From assembly GCA_964368875.1 (NCBI GenBank), contig CAYJDG010000008.1, positions 1 through 63,920 on the forward strand: a stretch of DNA of 63,920 bases, in the 5' to 3' direction. Below, piece by piece: positions 34,741 through 41,761 of the stretch. The translations under genes and the position numbers were made by a program. This DNA is from CAYJDG01 sp964368875. Its GTDB lineage: Bacteria; Pseudomonadota; Alphaproteobacteria; Micavibrionales; Micavibrionaceae. Positions within the stretch are counted from its first letter, which is position 1; the number at the start of each line of letters is the position of its first letter. The notes below the pieces were generated by a model that was not told the origin of the DNA, did no database searches, and saw only the letters and a program-made list of their open reading frames with translations.

Positions 34741-35922
34741 AACGCGTCTGATATTGAGGCCCCGGCAATCACGGATATTCCGTGCATTCCGAATGCGTCT
34801 GCCGATCAGCCTGCTGCGGCGGCTCCGGTTTCCACCGCGGCGCAAGCCACGGGTAAAGATATCAAAAACCGCGACATCCTGTATGCGCAGGGTGTTGTGA
34901 TCGAGCCGCCTGTGTTCGATGAAGCCAAGTTCATGGCGAACACTGCGCCAAAAACCGTGCGGGAAGCTTTGCGCGATGCGATGGCCGAAGAAATGCGCGG
35001 CGATGAAAACATCTATGTTATGGGTGAGGAAGTCGCCGAATATCAGGGTGCCTATAAAGTTACTCAAGGTCTGTTGCAGGAATTTGGTGAGAAGCGCGTT
35101 ATCGATACGCCGATCACCGAGCATGGCTTTGCCGGTCTTGCAGTCGGGTCTGCCATGTCGGGACTGCGTCCGATTGTTGAATTCATGACGATGAACTTCG
35201 CCATGCAGGCGATTGATCACATCATCAACTCTGCGGCCAAGACTCTATACATGGCTGGCGGTCAGTTGGGTTGCCCAATCGTGTTCCGTGGCCCGAATGG
35301 TGCAGCGTCGCGCGTTGGTGCACAGCACTCGCAGTGTTACGCAAGCTGGTATGCCCATGTGCCGGGTCTGAAAGTCGTATCGCCATGGTCTGCAGCGGAT
35401 GCCAAAGGGTTGCTGAAAGCCGCGATCCGCGATGCTAACCCGGTGGTCGTGCTTGAAAACGAAATGCTCTACGGCCAGACCTTTGAAGTTCCGACGGATG
35501 AAGACTACGTGATCCCGATTGGCCGCGCCAAGATCGAGCGCGAAGGCACAGATGTGACCATCGTTGCTTATTCGATCATGGTCGGCAAAGCGCTTGAAGC
35601 CGCGAAAAAACTGGAAGAAGAGGGGATCAGCGCTGAAGTGATCAACCTGCGCACGATCCGCCCGCTCGACCGTTGGACGATCATCGAAAGCGTGAAGAAG
35701 ACCAACCGCATCGTGTCCGTTGAAGAAAGCTGGCCGTTCGCTGGAATAGGTTCTGAAATCGCCGCGATGATCAACGAGCATGCGTTCGATTATCTCGATG
35801 CACCATGCGCCCGCGTTTGCGCGGCCGATGTGCCACTACCTTATGCGGCAAACCTCGAAAAACTGGCTCTGCCGCAGGTCGATGAGATCGTGCACACCGT
35901 CAAAAAAGTCTGTTACCGCTGA
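34495..35922 (+). CDS. pdhB: Pyruvate dehydrogenase E1 component, beta subunit with N-terminal lipoyl domain
   Basis: The 475-residue protein combines a lipoyl domain (residues 1-80, lipoyl-lysine in ETDKATMEVEAVDEG), an Ala/Pro linker (about 85-150) and the E1-beta transketolase-like domain (VREALRDAMAEEMRGDENIY, then VGAQHSQ and NLRTIRPLD). A lipoyl domain on E1-beta is a known trait of alphaproteobacterial complexes. The lipoyl part is nearly the same as that of PdhC 1.7 kb downstream. AGAAGGAA lies before the ATG, and the stop overlaps the next start by one base (TGATG). Confidence 0.97.
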   Translation: MSTQILMPALSPTMTEGNLARWLKKEGDKVKAGDVIAEIETDKATMEVEAVDEGILGKILISEGAQGVAVNTPIAVLLDDGENASDIEAPAITDIPCIPNASADQPAAAAPVSTAAQATGKDIKNRDILYAQGVVIEPPVFDEAKFMANTAPKTVREALRDAMAEEMRGDENIYVMGEEVAEYQGAYKVTQGLLQEFGEKRVIDTPITEHGFAGLAVGSAMSGLRPIVEFMTMNFAMQAIDHIINSAAKTLYMAGGQLGCPIVFRGPNGAASRVGAQHSQCYASWYAHVPGLKVVSPWSAADAKGLLKAAIRDANPVVVLENEMLYGQTFEVPTDEDYVIPIGRAKIEREGTDVTIVAYSIMVGKALEAAKKLEEEGISAEVINLRTIRPLDRWTIIESVKKTNRIVSVEESWPFAGIGSEIAAMINEHAFDYLDAPCARVCAADVPLPYAANLEKLALPQVDEIVHTVKKVCYR

Positions 35923-36224
35923 TGCAATTCGTCGTGATCGCCAAAGACCAGCCAGATGCTCTGGAGCGCCGCATGGCGAGCCGTGACGCGCATCTGGAAA
36001 AAGTTGGCCAGGCATGCGAGCGCGGCGAGGAAATCGTCGGTGCGGCGTTGCAGGATGATGACGGAAAAATGTGCGGCTCGATGCTGCTGTTTGACGTCGA
36101 GTCCCGCGCCCGTGTCGAAGAATTGATTGCCAATGACCCTTACACAAAAAATAACGTGTGGGGTGATGTCCAGATTATGCCGTGTAAAGTTGCGCCAGTG
36201 TTTGCGCATTTGCTGAAGAAATAA
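35922..36224 (+). CDS. YciI-like protein
   Basis: The 100-residue protein fits the YCII-related family (dimeric alpha-beta barrel): MQFVVIAKDQPDALERRMASRDAH at the start (residues 1-24) and the NDPYTKNNVW motif near the C-terminus, with the usual His and Asp (D23, H24 and D68) of a putative active site. The reaction is unknown. It starts with a one-base overlap on the pdhB stop and lies 14 bases before pdhC, so it belongs to the pyruvate dehydrogenase operon. Confidence 0.82.
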   Translation: MQFVVIAKDQPDALERRMASRDAHLEKVGQACERGEEIVGAALQDDDGKMCGSMLLFDVESRARVEELIANDPYTKNNVWGDVQIMPCKVAPVFAHLLKK

Positions 36225-36238
36225 AAGGAAGCCTGAAG

Positions 36239-36484
36239 ATGCCGACCAATATCCTGATGCCAGCTCTCTCCCCGACCATGACCGAAGGCACGCTTGCCAA
36301 GTGGTTGAAGAAGGAAGGCGACAACGTCAAGGCGGGTGATGTGATCGCCGAAATCGAAACCGATAAGGCGACGATGGAAGTCGAGGCGGTCGATGAAGGC
36401 AAACTTGGTAAAATCCTGATTGCGTCCGGCACCGCCGGAGTGGCCGTGAATACGCCGATTGCGGTTCTGCTTGAAGAAGGCGAA
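36239..36484 (+). repeat. Lipoyl-domain repeat, copy in pdhC
   Basis: Encodes the E2 lipoyl domain and pairs with 34495-34740 in pdhB. The two copies share identical runs such as those encoding AGDVIAEIETDKATMEVEAV, which suggests gene conversion or strong selection for one lipoyl sequence. Confidence 0.8.
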
Positions 36485-37504
36485 AGCATCGATGCGATCA
36501 AGGCGGTAGCGCCGATCAATTCAAATCAGAAGGCTGCTGCGCCCGAAGCACCTAAGACCGCTGCTGCGGCGGCTCCGCAGGCTGCGGCGCAGAAACCACA
36601 AGCTGGAGGCCGCGTGTTTGCGACACCGCTTGCGCGCCGGATTGCAGAGCAAAAGGGTGTTGATCTCTCCTCCATTCAAGGCTCGGGTCCGCATGGCCGG
36701 ATCGTCAAAGCCGATCTTGAAAATGCGAGGTCTGGTGCAGCTGCGCCAAAACCAGCCGCCGCTCAAAAACCAATGGCAGCCGGTGCGGATGCCAAGGCGC
36801 TGTCGAACGCGTATGGCATGGAATATTCGGAACTGCCGAACAACAATATCAAGAAAATCGTTGCCCGCCGTCTGCTGGAATCCAAGCAGAGTGTGCCGCA
36901 TTTCTACCTGACAGTGGATTGCCGCATCGATGGCCTCTTGGCAGCTCGCGCCAAGCTGAATGACTCGGCCAAGGGCGCGTACAAGCTCTCGGTCAATGAC
37001 TTCGTGATCAAGGCTGTCGCCATGGCCCTGCAAAAATATCCGGCGGCGAATGTGTCGTGGACAGATGATGCGGTTCTGCAATACGTGCATTCCGATGTGT
37101 CGGTCGCCGTGGCCACGCCGAACGGTCTGATCACGCCGATCATCAAACATGCTGAAACCAAAGGCCTTGCCGACATTTCCAAAGAGATGAAAGACCTTGC
37201 TGGGCGTGCGCGTGATGGCAAGCTCAAACCGGAAGAATTTCAGGGCGGGACGTTCTCGGTTTCCAACCTTGGTATGTTCGGCGTGAAAGATTTTCAGGCG
37301 ATCATCAATCCGCCGCAGGCCTGTATCCTCGCGGTCGGCGCCGGGATCGAGCAGCCAGTCGTTGAAGACGGTAAGATCGTGGTTGGAACTGTCATGAGCG
37401 TGACGCTCTCGGTCGATCACCGCGCGGTCGATGGTGCGGTCGGCGCTGAGTTCCTGCAGTTCTTCAAGCAGTACATTGAAAATCCAGTCGCAATGCTGGT
37501 TTAG
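36239..37504 (+). CDS. pdhC: Pyruvate dehydrogenase E2 (dihydrolipoamide acetyltransferase)
   Basis: E2 is the core of the pyruvate dehydrogenase complex and moves the acetyl group to CoA. The 421-residue protein has one lipoyl domain (residues 1-80), an Ala/Pro linker, the peripheral subunit-binding domain (about 122-160, FATPLARRIAEQKGVDLSSI), a second linker and the catalytic domain with VDHRAVDGAVGAEFL containing the active-site His and Asp. AAAAGGAAG precedes the ATG. Confidence 0.97.
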   Translation: MPTNILMPALSPTMTEGTLAKWLKKEGDNVKAGDVIAEIETDKATMEVEAVDEGKLGKILIASGTAGVAVNTPIAVLLEEGESIDAIKAVAPINSNQKAAAPEAPKTAAAAAPQAAAQKPQAGGRVFATPLARRIAEQKGVDLSSIQGSGPHGRIVKADLENARSGAAAPKPAAAQKPMAAGADAKALSNAYGMEYSELPNNNIKKIVARRLLESKQSVPHFYLTVDCRIDGLLAARAKLNDSAKGAYKLSVNDFVIKAVAMALQKYPAANVSWTDDAVLQYVHSDVSVAVATPNGLITPIIKHAETKGLADISKEMKDLAGRARDGKLKPEEFQGGTFSVSNLGMFGVKDFQAIINPPQACILAVGAGIEQPVVEDGKIVVGTVMSVTLSVDHRAVDGAVGAEFLQFFKQYIENPVAMLV

Positions 37505-37521
37505 AAAACAAAAGGTGTGAG

Positions 37522-38136
37522 ATGGTTACGTTTATTGACGAGAAAGTAATTGAGCGTGAAACCCCAGCATTCCGTCAAGATCTGGCGCTGCTCAATCGCT
37601 ACACCAAAGAAGCCGGCATTACTCTGGAATTTGATGCCGATCGAGCCTTGCAGCGCGATGCAGCCGGAGCCGACCATCGTTATGAAATCGTTACAGCGCT
37701 TATGAGCGCAAAAAAATTCGAGATCCCGTCACGCGATAAAATTGATGATACTAAAATTCTTCGTTTTATCCGCTATGTTGCAACGATGGCGGATATCTCT
37801 TTGAGACAGGATCATGGCTTGGCTCGGGTTACTGCCGCAAACGCCCCTGAAGCTTTTGATGATGTTAAAATTCTTGGTGACGCGCAGTCTGCCTTGGAAG
37901 CTGCTGGTAGCTCTTTGCGGATCGATTACGATCTTGCAACCGGGAAAGGTCCTGAGGCCGGAGCCTATCGCGTAACCATTGCAGATGCGATGGAAGCTCT
38001 CATGTTTCCCGGCAGCCCGCCAACGCCTGAAGCAGAAGTCCGCGATCATCCCGCATATGAAGATACAGATGAGCTTCTCGCTATAGCCAGAAGAGCAACA
38101 TCGATTGATTTTTCTCAAGGTAATAAACTTATTTAA
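37522..38136 (+). CDS. Unrecognised 204-residue protein inside the pyruvate dehydrogenase operon
   Basis: This soluble, acidic protein has no signal peptide and no family I recognise. The C-terminal part (DHPAYEDTDELLAIARRATS) looks helical. AAAGGTG lies six bases before the ATG. It begins 17 bases after pdhC and ends 20 bases before lpd, so it must be cotranscribed with the complex. lpd normally follows pdhC directly, so this gene is an insertion. Its base composition is slightly more AT-rich than the flanking genes. A role linked to the complex is possible but only inferred from position. Confidence 0.65.
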   Translation: MVTFIDEKVIERETPAFRQDLALLNRYTKEAGITLEFDADRALQRDAAGADHRYEIVTALMSAKKFEIPSRDKIDDTKILRFIRYVATMADISLRQDHGLARVTAANAPEAFDDVKILGDAQSALEAAGSSLRIDYDLATGKGPEAGAYRVTIADAMEALMFPGSPPTPEAEVRDHPAYEDTDELLAIARRATSIDFSQGNKLI

Positions 38137-38156
38137 ATTCCCAACAAGGAAGCTCT

Positions 38157-39557
38157 ATGTCTGAAACTAACTATGACGTCATCATTCTTGGCGCGGGTCC
38201 TGGCGGTTACGTAACGGCTATACGTGCAGCGCAACTGGGCATGAAGGCCTGTGTGATTGAGGCCAATCATCTTGGCGGTATCTGTCTGAACTGGGGTTGC
38301 ATCCCGACTAAGGCGCTGCTGCGCTCGGCAGAGATAGCACATTACATCAAGCATGCTGAAGATTACGGTCTGAAGGTTGAAGGTTTTTCTTTCGACCTGA
38401 AGAAAATCGTCGAGCGCTCGCGTGGCGTTGCCAAGCAGCTGTCTGGCGGAGTAGGGCATTTGCTGAAAAAGAACAAGGTCACAGTCATCGATGGCTATGG
38501 CCGCCTGAAAGGCAAAGGTCAGGTCGAAGTCGAGAAGAAAGACAAGACCAAGGAAACCCTGTCTGGCAAGCATATCATCGTAGCCACAGGTGCACGGGCA
38601 CGGGCGTTCCCCGGCCTTGAGGCTGATGGCAAGCTGGTGTGGAGCTACCGTGAGGCGATGGTGCCGGAGATGATGCCGAAATCGCTTCTGGTGATTGGAT
38701 CGGGCGCAATCGGGACGGAATTTGCGAGCTTCTATCTCAACCTCGGGGTTGAGGTAACTCTTGTTGAAGTGATGGATCGTATCCTGCCGGTTGAAGACGA
38801 GGAAATTTCAGGCCTTGCGCAGAAGGCGTTTGCGAAACAAGGCATGAAAATCCTCACTGGCGCCAAAGTGGCCAAGCTGGACAAAGCGGCAAATTCAGTT
38901 ACCGCGCATATCGAAGTGGGTGGCAAGACTGAGAAGATCACGGTTGATCGTGTTATCTCAGCGGTTGGCATTACGCCGAATACCGAAGATATCGGCCTCG
39001 CTAATACCAAAGTCAAAACTGACCGGGGGCATATTGTCACCGGGAAATACAGCGAGACGGACGAGCCGGGTGTGTATGCTATCGGTGATGTCGCGGGCGC
39101 TCCGTGGCTGGCGCACAAGGCTTCGCACGAGGGGATTATCTGCATCGAGAAGATCGCCGGGTTGAAAGACGTGCATCCACTCGATAAATCCGGCATTCCG
39201 GGCTGTACTTATTCCATGCCGCAGATTGCGTCCATCGGTTTGACCGAGAAGAAGGCGAAAGAGCAGGGATTGGAGATCAAGGTTGGCCGCTTCCCATTCA
39301 TGGGTAACGGCAAGGCCATTGCACTTGGCGAACCTGAAGGTCTGGTCAAAACGATTTTCGATGCGAAGACAGGGCAACTGCTTGGTGCGCACATGATCGG
39401 AGCGGAAGTGACTGAACTGATCCAAGGTTATGCGATTGGCAAAACCCTTGAGACCACTGAAGCCGAGCTGATGCACACGGTGTTCCCGCATCCGACTTTG
39501 TCAGAGATGATGCATGAGAGCGTACTTGCGGCATATGGCAAGACGATCCACTTTTAG
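38157..39557 (+). CDS. lpdA: Dihydrolipoyl dehydrogenase (E3)
   Basis: E3 reoxidises dihydrolipoyl groups with FAD and NAD+. The 466-residue protein has the N-terminal FAD site GAGPGGYVTAIRAAQLG, the redox disulfide GGICLNWGCIPTKALL, the NAD-binding VIGSGAIGTEFASFY and the C-terminal catalytic HPHPTLSE-type region (VFPHPTLSEMMHE). AAGGAAGC precedes the ATG. It is the last gene of the operon and is followed by a hairpin terminator. Confidence 0.97.
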   Translation: MSETNYDVIILGAGPGGYVTAIRAAQLGMKACVIEANHLGGICLNWGCIPTKALLRSAEIAHYIKHAEDYGLKVEGFSFDLKKIVERSRGVAKQLSGGVGHLLKKNKVTVIDGYGRLKGKGQVEVEKKDKTKETLSGKHIIVATGARARAFPGLEADGKLVWSYREAMVPEMMPKSLLVIGSGAIGTEFASFYLNLGVEVTLVEVMDRILPVEDEEISGLAQKAFAKQGMKILTGAKVAKLDKAANSVTAHIEVGGKTEKITVDRVISAVGITPNTEDIGLANTKVKTDRGHIVTGKYSETDEPGVYAIGDVAGAPWLAHKASHEGIICIEKIAGLKDVHPLDKSGIPGCTYSMPQIASIGLTEKKAKEQGLEIKVGRFPFMGNGKAIALGEPEGLVKTIFDAKTGQLLGAHMIGAEVTELIQGYAIGKTLETTEAELMHTVFPHPTLSEMMHESVLAAYGKTIHF

Positions 39558-39564
39558 AATAGAA

Positions 39565-39591
39565 AAAAGCCCGGCGATGAACCGGGCTTTT
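39565..39591. terminator. Terminator after lpd, also usable from the minus strand
   Basis: AAAAGCCCGG (39565-39574) and CCGGGCTTTT (39582-39591) form a perfect ten-base-pair stem with a 7-base loop, flanked by an A run upstream and ending in TTTT. It separates lpd from the convergent small gene at 39612-39782. Confidence 0.88.
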
Positions 39592-39611
39592 GAATTCTTG
39601 GGAGTAAATTT

Positions 39612-39782
39612 CTAGCGGCGCAGGCCTGAGCGATTTTCGAGGCCACCGCCGACGACTGGCGCGCCCACTGAAGCAGTGCCGAGATTAATTGCATTCAAAG
39701 CGGCATTCTTTTCGGAAGAGCTATCTGGAGCCAATTCCATAAATATTGCGCGAATTCCGAGACCATCAAATTTTTCAGCCAT
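39612..39782 (-). CDS. Small 56-residue protein with perfect ribosome site, unrecognised
   Basis: The ATG at 39782 is preceded by AAGGAGGTG at ideal distance, one of the strongest ribosome sites in the window. The predicted peptide begins MAEKFDGLGIRAIFMELAP, has an Ala/Asn-rich middle and a glycine-rich, basic end (GGGLENRSGLRR). No signal peptide or membrane segment. It faces the lpd terminator. Coding status rests mainly on the ribosome site and the placement in its own gap. Confidence 0.55.
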   Translation of the reverse strand: MAEKFDGLGIRAIFMELAPDSSSEKNAALNAINLGTASVGAPVVGGGLENRSGLRR

Positions 39783-39872
39783 AGACACACCTCCTTCATA
39801 AAGTTCTTCGTTCAGACTCACAGTCTATCATAAGTTCCAACGCCTCAAAAGACGGTTTGGTTCACAAAAACT

Positions 39873-39901
39873 TTGACCTATATGAGCATCATCTTTATGG
39901 T
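39873..39901 (+). promoter_or_regulatory. lipA promoter
   Basis: TTGACC (39873-39878) is 17 bases from TATGGT (39896-39901). Transcription would start near 39908, leaving a leader of about 14 nucleotides that contains the AGGAAC ribosome site before the ATG at 39922. Confidence 0.55.
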
Positions 39902-39921
39902 TAATTTCAGGAACAAAAAGA

Positions 39922-40884
39922 ATGACTTACAACCCAGATTTGCTTGATCGCGCGAAGCGGCACCCGGAGAAACAAAAGAATCCGGACCGGCCTATGGGCA
40001 AAAAACCTGACTGGATCCGCGTCAAGGCTCCGCAAGGCACGACTTATGCCGAGACCAAAGAGATCGTCAAACAATTCAAACTGACCACCGTCTGCGAAGA
40101 AGCAGGCTGTCCGAATATCGGCGAGTGCTGGAACAAGAAGCACGCGACCTTCATGATCATGGGCGAGGTTTGCACCCGCGCCTGCGCCTTCTGCAATGTC
40201 GCCACCGGCAAGCCGGAAGAGCTCGACAAGATGGAGCCACTGCGAGTTGGCGTTGCCGTAGAAAAGATGGGCCTGAAGCACGTCGTCATCACATCAGTCG
40301 ACCGTGACGATCTGAAAGATGGCGGGGCAGATCACTTTGTCAAAACGATTGCTGCGATCCGGTTTAAATCACCTGAGACGACGATCGAAATTCTGCCGGG
40401 TGATTTTCGCGGTGACATGGAGTCCATTGAAGCCGTGATCCGTGCACGTCCCGATGTATTCAACCACAACCTTGAAACGGTTCCGCGCCTGTACCCGACT
40501 GTGCGTCCCGGAGCTCGGTATTTCCGCTCGCTGCGTCTGCTTCAGCGTGTGAAGGAAGTCGATCCGTCGATTTTCACAAAATCCGGCCTGATGGTCGGCC
40601 TTGGTGAAACACGCGAAGAAGTTGCGCAGGTCATGGATGATATGCGTGCTGCTAATATAGATTTTCTTACTGTCGGCCAATATCTGCAGCCAAGCCCGAA
40701 GCATGCTCCGGTGGACCGCTTCTGGACCCCGGAAGAATTCGCGGCCCTTGAAAAGATGGCCCGTGCCAAAGGCTTCCTGATAGTCTCGGCTTCACCTCTG
40801 ACCCGGTCGAGCCACCATGCTGGTGAAGATTTTGAGAGATTAAAAGTGGCTCGCCAGGGAACTAAACTCGCGGCAGCTGAATAG
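39922..40884 (+). CDS. lipA: Lipoyl synthase
   Basis: LipA is a radical-SAM enzyme that inserts two sulfurs into protein-bound octanoyl groups, making the cofactor for the lipoyl domains of pdhB and pdhC. The 320-residue protein has the auxiliary cluster motif CEEAGCPNIGEC, the radical-SAM motif CTRACAFCNVATG, and the C-terminal RSSHHAGEDF serine motif. Close linkage to the pdh operon is functionally sensible and typical of alphaproteobacteria. Confidence 0.97.
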   Translation: MTYNPDLLDRAKRHPEKQKNPDRPMGKKPDWIRVKAPQGTTYAETKEIVKQFKLTTVCEEAGCPNIGECWNKKHATFMIMGEVCTRACAFCNVATGKPEELDKMEPLRVGVAVEKMGLKHVVITSVDRDDLKDGGADHFVKTIAAIRFKSPETTIEILPGDFRGDMESIEAVIRARPDVFNHNLETVPRLYPTVRPGARYFRSLRLLQRVKEVDPSIFTKSGLMVGLGETREEVAQVMDDMRAANIDFLTVGQYLQPSPKHAPVDRFWTPEEFAALEKMARAKGFLIVSASPLTRSSHHAGEDFERLKVARQGTKLAAAE

Positions 40885-40894
40885 TCTTATAAGT

Positions 40895-40923
40895 TTGACT
40901 ATTTATGGCGGTTTCCCTATAGC
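40895..40923 (+). promoter_or_regulatory. Promoter giving a leaderless mRNA for the first HD protein
   Basis: TTGACT (40895-40900), a 17-base spacer and TATAGC (40918-40923) are followed after seven bases by the ATG at 40931. The expected transcription start is the A of the ATG or one or two bases before it. No ribosome site exists between the box and the start. Confidence 0.65.
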
Positions 40924-40930
40924 CATAGCC

Positions 40931-41644
40931 ATGAATTTTCCTACTCCACCACCTGTCAGCTTGTGCGAAGAATTCGTCTTCCATGCTGGTCGTCCGGATA
41001 TGATGGACAAGCAGGGCTTTTTGCTCGGGTTGAAGCGGTCACTCGAGCAAGGCGTTATCAGCTATGAGCAATGCGCCATGGAGATTGCCCACTTCGTTCA
41101 CTACGGAGAAAAACGCCGTTCGTATGACGAAAGCGGCTGGTGCAAAGAATACATTAGCCACGTTCTTGAGGTTTATAATGGGCCAGAGTTATTCAGCGAC
41201 TATTTTGTAGCTGAATATACGGAAGAAGAACGCATGCTGGCATTGGTGCATGACGTTGTTGAAAAACGTATACCCGGCGCCCAAAAATGGACTTTGGACG
41301 ATTTCCGGTTTCTGGGCTTCAACGAACCTTTCATTGAAAACCTGGATGCCATCAGCAAACGGCAGGGCGAGACATACGCAGATTATATTCTGCGCGGATC
41401 CTATTTTCCGAGCGTTCGCAAAGTTAAAATCTATGACAATCTCTCCAATTCTCTCGATAGCCCGTCCGATCATCAGGAGCTGCGCTATATGGTCAGCCTG
41501 CCGTATCTGATCGCGATCGATGCTGGGGCGATTCCTTTGGGGACTCATCCGGGGGTCTACGCAGAGCGGATCGGGCGCGGAGATATCTTCAAACAGTCGA
41601 TGATTATGCCCCCATCCGGATGGGGCGAGTTTGCTAAGAAGTAG
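40931..41644 (+). CDS. HD-domain protein resembling a RelA/SpoT-type hydrolase, short form
   Basis: The 237-residue protein has an N-terminal helical part and an HD-like domain: H77 (EYISHVLEVYN), H107-D108 (ALVHDVVEKR) and D169 (KVKIYDNLSN). The order, spacing and hydrophobic pattern (WTLDDFRFLGFNEPFIENLDAI after HDVVE) match the (p)ppGpp hydrolase domain of RelA/SpoT and Mesh1-like enzymes. In those, HD is followed by an ED pair; here the E is kept but K replaces D, so activity or substrate may differ. A TTG at 40895 is in frame but lies in the -35 box, so the ATG is chosen. It is a paralog of the next gene. Function beyond a metal-dependent HD hydrolase is inference. Confidence 0.7.
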   Translation: MNFPTPPPVSLCEEFVFHAGRPDMMDKQGFLLGLKRSLEQGVISYEQCAMEIAHFVHYGEKRRSYDESGWCKEYISHVLEVYNGPELFSDYFVAEYTEEERMLALVHDVVEKRIPGAQKWTLDDFRFLGFNEPFIENLDAISKRQGETYADYILRGSYFPSVRKVKIYDNLSNSLDSPSDHQELRYMVSLPYLIAIDAGAIPLGTHPGVYAERIGRGDIFKQSMIMPPSGWGEFAKK

Positions 41645-41721
41645 CCAAAACCCTCAGATTCCTGCGCTTTTTCAAGTTTAGAAGGGTCTTAAGTAGAGCC
41701 TTAAAATATTATACATAATTT

Positions 41722-41752
41722 ATTTGCCTTTTTCGGCAAATCACTCTAGTTT
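41722..41752 (+). promoter_or_regulatory. Candidate promoter with inverted repeat for the second HD protein
   Basis: TTGCCT (41724-41729), a 17-base spacer and TAGTTT (41747-41752) lie nine bases before the ATG at 41762, so the leader would be only two or three nucleotides. ATTTGCC (41722-41728) and GGCAAAT (41735-41741) form a perfect inverted repeat over the -35 region, a possible operator. Confidence 0.5.
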
Positions 41753-41761
41753 CCTGCCACC

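Noticed and set aside
41694..41705. TTAA-N8-TTAA as a CtrA site before the second HD gene
   Set aside because: The CtrA consensus needs a 7-base spacer; the 8-base spacing does not fit.
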